From positions 62,001 through 126,000 of the forward strand of contig JAIPBH010000009.1 in the NCBI GenBank assembly GCA_021739635.1: 64,000 nt of DNA, given 5' to 3'. Both the position numbers and the translations under genes were made by a program. The DNA is from Flavobacteriaceae bacterium (GTDB lineage Bacteria; Bacteroidota; Bacteroidia; Flavobacteriales; Flavobacteriaceae). Within the stretch, counting starts at the first letter, position 1. The number at the start of each line of letters is the position of its first letter. Shown in pieces: positions 56,150-62,850 of the stretch. The notes under the pieces are model-generated. The model had not been told where the DNA came from. It saw only the letters and a program-made list of their open reading frames with translations, and did no database searches.

Positions 56150-56836
56150 AATATAAAACATCAACCCAATTTTAATGGCATTCATATCTAAAGGTTGTTC
56201 ATTTATAATTACTTCATTTGAAAATATAGGGTTTAAAGCATAATATACATAAAAATTCCATGTATTATAGCCAGCACAAAATGTAAGTCCATATTGAAAT
56301 TCATTTAAGCTACTGATACCGCTATTTTTTAACGATTCTGAACTATCAATATACTTGCTAGTATTAGCAATTACATACCCTATTTTAAAACCTGTATAAA
56401 TACGCCAAAAATCATATTTTGTAGCATTTGATGTTCTCCACCTAAACTCAATTGGTAATTCAATTAAATGCTCTGAAAACTTATTCCTAGAATACGCGTT
56501 TGCATCTTCTAAAATAGAATAATTATAAACACCAGAGCTCACTTTAGTTATTTGAAGATTTTGATTGAAAGAGTTAGCAGAATATCCTAGCCCAATACCT
56601 ATTCCTATATTTCTGTTTTTATTAAATGGTATATCTTTAATGAATCCTAAATGAAACCCAAGCGAGAAACCACTTTGAGATAAATTTGAAGGTCTTTTAC
56701 CTAATATATTATACGTAATTCCGGCATAAAACTGGTCTTCTTTATACAAAGAATCTACTATTTTAGTATCTTCTTCTTGTGAAAAAGAACATAGTGAAAT
56801 AGTTATTAAAAAAAATATAAGTATGGAAGTTTTCAT
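56144..56836 (-). CDS. porT: PorT-family outer-membrane beta-barrel protein (T9SS)
   Basis: 230 residues with a signal peptide (ending SFSQ) and about eight amphipathic strands. Segments NLSQSGFSLGFHLGFIKDIP, RNIGIGIGLGYSANSFNQN, EHLIELPIEFRWRTSNATKY, WRIYTGFKIGYVI and EFQYGLTFCAGYNTWNFYVY match what I know of the PorT family. PorT is an outer-membrane component needed for type IX secretion in Porphyromonas and Flavobacterium. A paralogue outside T9SS cannot be excluded. A near-consensus TACTTTTA precedes the ATG. It is convergent with the membrane-protein gene after rpoN. Confidence 0.78.
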   Translation of the reverse strand: MKTSILIFFLITISLCSFSQEEDTKIVDSLYKEDQFYAGITYNILGKRPSNLSQSGFSLGFHLGFIKDIPFNKNRNIGIGIGLGYSANSFNQNLQITKVSSGVYNYSILEDANAYSRNKFSEHLIELPIEFRWRTSNATKYDFWRIYTGFKIGYVIANTSKYIDSSESLKNSGISSLNEFQYGLTFCAGYNTWNFYVYYALNPIFSNEVIINEQPLDMNAIKIGLMFYIL

Positions 56837-56864
56837 AAATTAAATTAGAATTATAAAAGTATAA

Positions 56865-56900
56865 AAAAAGGCGTTTTGAAATATCAAAACGCCTTTTTTC
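56865..56900 (-). terminator. Terminator after the exb operon
   Basis: Inverted repeat AAGGCGTTTTGA / TCAAAACGCCTT with a 4-base loop and A/T tracts on both sides. It closes the exbB-exbD-exbD unit upstream of porT. Confidence 0.85.
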
Positions 56901-56923
56901 TAATATAAATTAAGATTTAAAAT

Positions 56924-57400
56924 TTAATGCTTATCAAAAACATTACCTTTTTTAGTAGTATAATTAATTTTTAAAGCATTTACTTTTCGTAATTCTTGTT
57001 TAATATCACCAATTAAGCCCATGTTAGCTTCAGAATCTACTTTTAAAGATGTTGTTAAAAACGGAACCAATTCTTCTCTTTTTGAAGCACGTTCTGCCGC
57101 TATAAATGCAGCGATTTCTTCAACACTAGCGAACTTATCATTAAGCTGTATTCTAGCTTCTGTACCATATTGCTTGTATGCATCACTTGGTTTCCCTGCA
57201 TATATATACATTACTAAATCTTTCTTATCAAGTTTTTCAACTTGATCAGCATAAGGTAAGTTATTCTTAATCATTAAAGTATTCTCTCTCATAACCGTTG
57301 CAACCATGAAAAAGAATAACAACATGAATACAATATCAGGCAATGACGCTGTTGAAATTGCTGGCAATTCGCCTCCTTTTTTCTTATTAAATTTACCCAT
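56924..57400 (-). CDS. exbD: ExbD/TolR-family biopolymer transport protein (second copy)
   Basis: 158 residues: a short cytoplasmic N-terminus (KFNKKKGGELPAISTASLPD), one membrane helix (about 22-43, IVFMLLFFFMVATVM) and a periplasmic domain. The aspartate before the helix (SLPDIVFMLLFF) is the conserved proton-path residue of ExbD. With ExbB it forms a proton-driven motor for TonB. It follows the other exbD with a 23-base gap and ends the operon. Confidence 0.93.
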   Translation of the reverse strand: MGKFNKKKGGELPAISTASLPDIVFMLLFFFMVATVMRENTLMIKNNLPYADQVEKLDKKDLVMYIYAGKPSDAYKQYGTEARIQLNDKFASVEEIAAFIAAERASKREELVPFLTTSLKVDSEANMGLIGDIKQELRKVNALKINYTTKKGNVFDKH

Positions 57401-57423
57401 ATATGAATGTGTTAAATTTCAAT

Positions 57424-58026
57424 TTATTGTACTTCTGAAAGTTTTTGAGGATACTCAACTTTTATTTTTTCAAGTTGTTCCTTTAACTTTGTTTTATTTC
57501 CTACCCAGTTTACATTATCGTAATCCGCTTGCATTTCAAGAAAAGACTTGCCATATAATGCCTGAGCACGTTTATTTCTTAACTCATTGTAAGCTGCCAC
57601 TAATTCGTTTTGAACTGATATATACATCTTATAAGATGTTTCTCTTTCGTTTTTAAGTGAAATAATGGCTTTATCTGGATTATCAGAAGAACTTGGACTT
57701 CTTTTACCATGACAATAATCACAATAGCCTTCTTGTCCATTAGGAATACCGCCATTATCTAAAAATTCAACGGCCGCTTTTCTTAAATCCTTTAGTTCCA
57801 TCAATTCATCTTCTACCATCAATTGATCTTTATTATTAAGCAAAACTGTAAAAATATTTTTTTGCTTAATAATTACATCATCTTCAGATTCTTCCATAGG
57901 AGGAAGTTTACGGTTTATTCCCGTATCTGTTTCTATGGTAGTAGTTACTAAGAAAAATATTAATAGTAAAAACGCAATGTCGGCCATGGAGCCTGCATTA
58001 ACTTCTGGTGCTGCTCTTTTTGCCAT
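57424..58026 (-). CDS. exbD: ExbD/TolR-family protein with a CxxCH motif in the periplasmic domain (first copy)
   Basis: 200 residues. N-terminal AKRAAPEVNAGSMADIAFLL with the conserved Asp, one membrane helix (about 16-37), then a longer periplasmic domain than the other copy. It contains GYCDYCHGKR, i.e. CDYCH, the form of a c-type haem-binding site. The rest is coiled and Lys/Glu-rich. In relatives I recall two cysteines at this place followed by other residues, so this may be a disulfide or metal site that happens to read CxxCH. It is 5 bases after the small membrane protein gene and 23 before the second exbD. Confidence 0.9.
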   Translation of the reverse strand: MAKRAAPEVNAGSMADIAFLLLIFFLVTTTIETDTGINRKLPPMEESEDDVIIKQKNIFTVLLNNKDQLMVEDELMELKDLRKAAVEFLDNGGIPNGQEGYCDYCHGKRSPSSSDNPDKAIISLKNERETSYKMYISVQNELVAAYNELRNKRAQALYGKSFLEMQADYDNVNWVGNKTKLKEQLEKIKVEYPQKLSEVQ

Positions 58027-58031
58027 AATTA

Positions 58032-58469
58032 TTATTTATTAAAAAGTTTTTTTACTCCAGCTAATAACATTGCAACAATAGTACCAGCCATTAAAATATA
58101 GAAAGCTACAATACCTGCTCCTACCAAATGAGATTCCCCATCAGTTGCAGGTGCACCTCCATACAAATATTCTCTAGTGTCTCCACCAGATACAGCATAT
58201 GATATGATTAATACTGCCAGAAAAGCACCAATTCCTATCAAGGCGCTTTTTAATGAAGCTGTATTTGTAAACAAACCTTTCAAAGTAAATACAAGCACTA
58301 AAGCAATAGTAACAATTAAAATAGCATAAGCTATATACATAAATGTATTAACAGCTCCGCTAGATTCGCCAGCTTTGATAGCATCATCACCTGCTCCTAT
58401 TATAACAACAAGAAAGATAATTGAAAGAATGCCTACAATTCCAACTAATATAGTTGATAATTTTTTCAT
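58032..58469 (-). CDS. Small four-helix membrane protein inside the exb operon
   Basis: 145 residues with four hydrophobic helices (about 5-26, 40-62, 76-94, 118-140), the first resembling an uncleaved signal. Between helices 3 and 4 is a short exposed loop (GGDTREYLYGGAPATDGESH). I recognise no family. It lies between exbB (20 bases upstream) and exbD (5 bases downstream) on the same strand, so it may be an accessory part of the ExbB-ExbD motor, as extra genes in such clusters of Flavobacteria have been noticed. Confidence 0.8.
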   Translation of the reverse strand: MKKLSTILVGIVGILSIIFLVVIIGAGDDAIKAGESSGAVNTFMYIAYAILIVTIALVLVFTLKGLFTNTASLKSALIGIGAFLAVLIISYAVSGGDTREYLYGGAPATDGESHLVGAGIVAFYILMAGTIVAMLLAGVKKLFNK

Positions 58470-58489
58470 TATTATTTTGTTTTAAATTA

Positions 58490-59257
58490 TTACTTTTTTT
58501 GTCTGATTAGTAAATCCATTAATGTAATAGAAGCATCTTCCATATCATTAACAATACTATCAATTTTAGCAATAATATAATTATAGAAAATTTGAAGTAT
58601 AATAGCTACTACTAAACCAAATACAGTTGTTAAAAGTGCTACTTTAATACCTCCAGCAACAAGTGATGGTTGCATGTCTCCAGCTGCTTCAATTTTATCA
58701 AATGCTTGAATCATACCAATTACAGTTCCCATGAAACCTAACATTGGTGCTAAAGCGATAAATAATGAAATCCAAGAAACATTTTTCTCTAATTGACCCA
58801 TTTGAACGCCACCATAAGCTACAACAGCTTTTTCAACAGCTTCTAATCCTTCATCTGTTCTGTCTAATCCTTGATAGTAAATAGAGGCAACAGGTCCTTT
58901 TGTATTTCTGCAAACTTCTTTTGCAGCATCTACACCACCAGAAGCTAAAGCTTCTTCAACATCAGATGTTAATTTTTTTGTGTTTGTTGTAGAAAGATTT
59001 AAAAAGATAATTCTTTCAATTGCAATTGCTAATCCAAGTATTAAACATAATAATACAATTCCCATGAAGCCTGGACCTCCTTCAATAAAACGCTTTTTTA
59101 ATTCTTGATGAAATCCAAGTTCTTCAGCAGGTGCTGCTTCATCTTGAGTCATACTTGCTACAGTTGTTGCAGCCGTTGTGTTTGCATTTGTAGTTGCATT
59201 AACAGTTCCGAAAGTCATCATTCCAGTGATGGCTAGGATAGAAAATAATCTTTTCAT
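58490..59257 (-). CDS. exbB: ExbB/TolQ-family proton channel protein
   Basis: 255 residues: a signal-like N-terminal segment (ending near VNATTNANT), then three membrane helices in the MotA/TolQ/ExbB pattern (about 58-80, 155-180, 200-225) with the conserved LIFIALAPMLGFMGTVIGMI region. Forms the pentameric part of the Exb motor that uses the proton gradient to energise TonB. First gene of a four-gene unit: exbB, small membrane protein, exbD, exbD. A near-consensus TATCTTTA lies upstream at 59290-59297. TonB itself is not in the window. Confidence 0.94.
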   Translation of the reverse strand: MKRLFSILAITGMMTFGTVNATTNANTTAATTVASMTQDEAAPAEELGFHQELKKRFIEGGPGFMGIVLLCLILGLAIAIERIIFLNLSTTNTKKLTSDVEEALASGGVDAAKEVCRNTKGPVASIYYQGLDRTDEGLEAVEKAVVAYGGVQMGQLEKNVSWISLFIALAPMLGFMGTVIGMIQAFDKIEAAGDMQPSLVAGGIKVALLTTVFGLVVAIILQIFYNYIIAKIDSIVNDMEDASITLMDLLIRQKK

Positions 59258-59331
59258 GTTCTAAATCTTAATTTTATTAGTTAAAGTGTTAAAGATATAA
59301 AAAAAATAGTAATTAAAAATAAAAAATCCAG

Positions 59332-59419
59332 CAGAGAGGAAGGGATTCGAACCCTCGATACGCTTTTGGCGTATACACACTTTCCAGGCGTGCGCCTTCG
59401 ACCACTCGGCCACCTCTCT
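59332..59419 (-). tRNA. tRNA-Ser (anticodon GGA)
   Basis: 88-base class II tRNA on the minus strand with a long variable arm (TACGCCAAAAGCGTA). Acceptor AGAGAGG pairs with CCTCTCT, discriminator G. Anticodon stem CACGC/GTGTG around the loop CTGGAAA gives anticodon GGA. GGTTCGAATCC forms the T arm. CCA is not encoded. Confidence 0.95.
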
Positions 59420-59494
59420 GTATTTTAATTAGCTTAATTACAAGGGCTCAAATAACAAAAAATTTGTTAATTGCTAAAACTTTATTCGTTAATT

Positions 59495-60526
59495 TTAAGT
59501 CATTTCTCCACGTAAGGATGCTTCATACATGGTTTTGAACATTTTAGATGAAATATTATGCCCTAATAAGTACATTAATTTACTTACAGCTGCTTCTGTT
59601 GTAATATCTTTTCCAGAAATAACTCCTATTTTTACTAGCTTTTCGCTGGTTTGATAGTGTCCCATGATAACACTTCCTCCAGAACATTGAGTTATATTAA
59701 TAATATGTATTCCTTTTTTTATTGTTTCATCAACTAAATTAATAAACCACTTTTCTGTTGTGCAGTTTCCTGCACCATACGTTTCTAAAATGACACCTTT
59801 TAATTTTGGGGTATTGAAAATACTTTTTAATAAGGATTCTGAAATTCCTGGAAATAATTTTATTAGGGCAATGTTTGTGTCTAAATGTTTATGAACTATG
59901 AGTTTCTTCTTTAAATTTGGTTTAAACAAGTGCTCTTGATTAACTTTTAAATGCACTCCTGATTCTGCTAAATCTGGATAATTTAACGACGCAAAAGCTT
60001 CAAAGTGTTCTGCATTAATTTTGGTGGTTCTATTAGCTCTGTAAAGTTTATATTCAAAATAGAGGCAAACTTCTTTAATAACTGGTTTGTTTAAATGTTG
60101 TAATGAGGCAACTTGAATTGATGTTATTAAATTTTCCTTGGCATCGGTACGCAAATCTCCAATGGGTAGTTGAGAACCTGTAAAAACTACTGGTTTAGCC
60201 AAGTTTTCTAGCATAAAACTTAATGCAGATGCGGTATAACTCATAGTGTCGCTACCATGAAGTACAACAAACCCATCAAACATCTCATAATTTGATTCAA
60301 TAATTTCTGCTATTTGAACCCAATAATCAGGATTCATGTTACTTGAGTCAATAGGCTTTTTAAAAGAGATTGTATCAATTTTGCAATCTAAAAGTTCAAT
60401 TTCTGGTATTCTTTTTAAAAGATTTTTAAAATCAAATGCTCGTAAAACTCCAGTTTTAGGGTCTTTAATCATCCCAATAGTTCCACCGGTATATATAAGG
60501 AGTATGTTTGGTCTTGATTTATTCAT
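59495..60526 (-). CDS. ansA: Type I L-asparaginase
   Basis: Hydrolyses asparagine to aspartate and ammonia. 343 residues, with the nucleophile motif YTGGTIGM (Thr16) and the second site VVLHGSDTMSYTASAL (about 88-103) followed by KPVVFTGSQLP. No signal peptide, so it is cytoplasmic like E. coli AnsA. It lies 2 bases from tatD in the same direction and is probably co-transcribed with it. Confidence 0.94.
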   Translation of the reverse strand: MNKSRPNILLIYTGGTIGMIKDPKTGVLRAFDFKNLLKRIPEIELLDCKIDTISFKKPIDSSNMNPDYWVQIAEIIESNYEMFDGFVVLHGSDTMSYTASALSFMLENLAKPVVFTGSQLPIGDLRTDAKENLITSIQVASLQHLNKPVIKEVCLYFEYKLYRANRTTKINAEHFEAFASLNYPDLAESGVHLKVNQEHLFKPNLKKKLIVHKHLDTNIALIKLFPGISESLLKSIFNTPKLKGVILETYGAGNCTTEKWFINLVDETIKKGIHIINITQCSGGSVIMGHYQTSEKLVKIGVISGKDITTEAAVSKLMYLLGHNISSKMFKTMYEASLRGEMT

Positions 60527-60528
60527 GC

Positions 60529-61296
60529 TTATATATTAAAAATATCTTTTGAGTTTTGCGTTGTTACTTTAGCTATGTGCTCTTCTGAAACATTATAAAT
60601 TACTGATAATTTTTCTAATACTTTAGTTATATAAGCACTTTCATTTCTTTTTCCTCTAAAAGGTGCGGGTGCTAAATAAGGCGAATCTGTTTCTAAAACA
60701 ATATGATTTAATTCAATTTGATTTAAAAACTGGTCAATTTGTCCATTTTTAAAAGTTACCACGCCACCAATACCTAATTTCATATTATAGGATATTGCTT
60801 TAAGCGCTTGATGAAAATTTCCAGAAAAGCAATGAAAAATCCCAAATAAATCGGCGTCTTTTTCTTGTTCAAGAATCTCAAAAATTTCATCAAAAGCTTC
60901 TCTACAATGAATTACAATGGGAAGCTTATATTGTTTTGCTAATTTTATTTGATGCTTGAAAGCTTTTTGCTGAATCTCTAAAGTAGTTTTATCCCAATAC
61001 AAATCAATTCCAATCTCACCAACGGCGTAAAACTTTCTCTTTTCAAGCATGTCTTCAACATGATTCAACTCCTCTTTATAATTCTCTTTCACATGCGTTG
61101 GATGCAAACCAATCATTAAAAAAATATGTTCTGGATACTCTTTTTCCAACTGCAACATGGCTTCTGTATACGCTGAATCTATTGCTGGTATAAAAAATCG
61201 TGACACATTTGATTGAATGGCTCTTTCAATCATTTGTTTTCTATCATCATCAAAAGCTTCACTATATAAATGTGTATGTGTGTCTGTTATAATCAC
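60529..61296 (-). CDS. tatD: TatD-family metal-dependent deoxyribonuclease
   Basis: 255 residues, amidohydrolase TIM barrel. Metal ligands: DTHTHLY (H7 and H9), GEIGID (Glu near 94), PIVIHCREA (His near 129), GIFHCFSG (His near 155) and ETDSPYLAP (Asp near 204). The TatD family acts as 3'-5' exonuclease in DNA repair or quality control. Transcribed ahead of the asparaginase gene. It is divergent from the retropepsin-like gene. Confidence 0.95.
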   Translation of the reverse strand: MIITDTHTHLYSEAFDDDRKQMIERAIQSNVSRFFIPAIDSAYTEAMLQLEKEYPEHIFLMIGLHPTHVKENYKEELNHVEDMLEKRKFYAVGEIGIDLYWDKTTLEIQQKAFKHQIKLAKQYKLPIVIHCREAFDEIFEILEQEKDADLFGIFHCFSGNFHQALKAISYNMKLGIGGVVTFKNGQIDQFLNQIELNHIVLETDSPYLAPAPFRGKRNESAYITKVLEKLSVIYNVSEEHIAKVTTQNSKDIFNI

Positions 61297-61358
61297 AAAG
61301 GTTTTGTTAAAAATTTATAAACGATTTCATTGTTACAAAAATAATTGTTTTACATGAG

Positions 61359-61366
61359 TATATTTG
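61359..61366 (+). promoter_or_regulatory. Promoter -7 element for the retropepsin-like gene
   Basis: TATATTTG, exact TAnnTTTG, 14 bases before the ATG. No good -33 box. Confidence 0.5.
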
Positions 61367-61381
61367 TTTAAAATTAATTAG

Positions 61382-61822
61382 ATGCAGTCGCTTAACCAAT
61401 TCCTTCTTGAAAAAGGTTATACCAAAGTAAAACTTAAACTTGCTAAAACCAATCATTTTGAATTAAAAGCCACCATAAATGGTGTTAAAGGTTTATTTAT
61501 TTTAGATACTGGAGCATCAAGTTCATGTGTTGGATTTGAAGCTATTGATACTTTTAAACTGGTAGCTGAAGAGTCTTTAATAAAAGCTACAGGTGCAGGC
61601 GCCACAGATATGGAAACACAAGTTTCAAAAAAAAATAATTTGAAAATTGGTTCATGGAAAGAAACAAATGTGGCTCTTATTTTATTTAATCTAACTCATG
61701 TAAATACTGCCTTAATTAATCATAAATCAAAACCTGTAGATGGAATAATTGGTGCTGACATCTTAAAAAAAGCTAAGGCAATTATTGACTACGAAAAGAA
61801 ATACTTATACCTAAAAGAGTGA
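61382..61822 (+). CDS. Retropepsin-like aspartic protease
   Basis: 146 residues of clan AA fold. The active-site motif is FILDTGASSSCVG (D42-T43-G44), with the matching hydrophobic-hydrophobic-glycine motif in VDGIIGADILKK near the C-terminus. Single-domain, so it should act as a homodimer. No signal peptide is evident, so it is probably cytoplasmic. The natural substrate of such bacterial proteins is unknown. It has its own promoter and is followed after 59 bases by the response regulator. Confidence 0.87.
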   Translation: MQSLNQFLLEKGYTKVKLKLAKTNHFELKATINGVKGLFILDTGASSSCVGFEAIDTFKLVAEESLIKATGAGATDMETQVSKKNNLKIGSWKETNVALILFNLTHVNTALINHKSKPVDGIIGADILKKAKAIIDYEKKYLYLKE

Positions 61823-61881
61823 AATGTTTCTTATTTATAATTAAGTTTATCAATATTTTTAGTTAACCTTCAAATAAATTA

Positions 61882-62508
61882 ATGATTCCAAATATAGTAA
61901 TAGCAGATGATCATCCTTTAATGTTAAGAGGTTTAAAAGACTTTTTAACGTCTAAAGGTTTTAACATTGTAGGAATTGCTGAAGATGGAAATAGCGCTTA
62001 TAATTTAATAGTAAAATTAAAGCCAGAAATCGCCATTTTAGATATAAGAATGCCTTATAAAACGGGTTTAGAAATAGCTGAAAGTTGCAAGAAAAACAAT
62101 ATAAATACTAAGATTATATTAATAACATTTGATAAAGAGGAAGAATTATTTCATAAGGCGAAAGAATTTAATGTTTATGGCTATATTTTAAAAGAATTTG
62201 CCATTGAAGAGATTGAAATTTGTATTAAAAATGTTTTAAAAGGGAAACCATATTTTAGCGAAGACTTAAAAGATTTTCTAGAAGCTGCTAAACCTAATTT
62301 AGATATCATAGAAACGTTGACAAAAACAGAATTAAAAATTCTTTCTTTAATAGCAGAAAACAAAACAAGTCAAGAAATAGCAAGTCAATTATCTGTAGCT
62401 ATTAAAACTATCCATAAACACAGAAGCCATATTATTGCCAAACTTGATTTAGACAATAAACCAACCTCACTCACTATTTGGGCAAATCTTCACCATGATT
62501 TATTTTGA
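61882..62508 (+). CDS. NarL/FixJ-type response regulator
   Basis: 208 residues: a receiver domain (about 1-120) with the acidic pair DD at 9-10, phospho-acceptor Asp54 in ILDIRMPYK, and GYILKEF at the switch lysine. The C-terminal LuxR helix-turn-helix (about 145-205) reads LTKTELKILSLIAENKTSQE and then TIHKHRSHIIAKL. No histidine kinase is beside it, so its partner lies elsewhere or it is an orphan. A terminator follows directly. Confidence 0.93.
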   Translation: MIPNIVIADDHPLMLRGLKDFLTSKGFNIVGIAEDGNSAYNLIVKLKPEIAILDIRMPYKTGLEIAESCKKNNINTKIILITFDKEEELFHKAKEFNVYGYILKEFAIEEIEICIKNVLKGKPYFSEDLKDFLEAAKPNLDIIETLTKTELKILSLIAENKTSQEIASQLSVAIKTIHKHRSHIIAKLDLDNKPTSLTIWANLHHDLF

Positions 62509-62537
62509 AAAATACGCATAAGTGCGTATTTTTTTTT
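62509..62537 (+). terminator. Terminator after the response regulator
   Basis: Stem AATACGCA / TGCGTATT (62511-62518 and 62523-62530) with a 4-base loop, then seven T. It begins right at the stop codon. Confidence 0.87.
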
Positions 62538-62597
62538 ACGAAGTTTAGATATACCTTTACCGTGCTATTAATTAATTCTTAGGGAGAATTTACGAAG

Positions 62598-62625
62598 ACT
62601 CTGTGTTGTAATGACACAGAGTTTT
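62598..62625 (+). other. Hairpin with T-tract of unknown role
   Basis: Perfect 9-bp stem ACTCTGTGT / ACACAGAGT around a 7-base loop, followed by TTT. It lies 61 bases past the previous terminator and 42 bases before a possible small gene. It could end a short RNA starting near 62550-62560 (TACCTTTA at 62558-62565 resembles the -7 box) or form part of the small gene leader. Confidence 0.35.
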
Positions 62626-62667
62626 CAATTAAAAGTTTAAAAATTTATTAAACCCCAAATAAACTCA

Positions 62668-62775
62668 ATGGTAATGAATAATACTAGTAATAGTTTAGAT
62701 AAATACTTTGTAATTAGCTTAGTTGTAATAGTTATTCTTGTTATTGCAATTAATATTATTGTTAATTTTTATTAG
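62668..62775 (+). CDS. Possible 35-residue single-helix membrane peptide
   Basis: An ATG-to-TAG frame within the 342-base gap between the response regulator and odhB. It reads MVMNNTSNSLDKYF and then a hydrophobic helix of about 20 residues (VISLVVIVILVIAINIIVNF), ending in Tyr. A terminator starts 20 bases after the stop, and a hairpin precedes it, so the segment looks like a small transcription unit. The second ATG (codon 3) could be the start. A/T-rich DNA often yields such hydrophobic frames by chance, so support is limited. Confidence 0.4.
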   Translation: MVMNNTSNSLDKYFVISLVVIVILVIAINIIVNFY

Positions 62776-62794
62776 TTTTAATTAGTTATAAGGA

Positions 62795-62832
62795 AAAAAA
62801 AGGAGAGCTTTATATAAAGCTCTCCTTTTTTA
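62795..62832. terminator. Bidirectional terminator between the small gene and odhB
   Basis: Stem AAAAAAGGAGAGCTTT / AAAGCTCTCCTTTTTT with a 4-base loop and A/T tracts on both sides. It serves odhB on the minus strand and any plus-strand transcript of the small gene. Confidence 0.87.
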
Positions 62833-62850
62833 TTGCAAGAAATTTTATTA

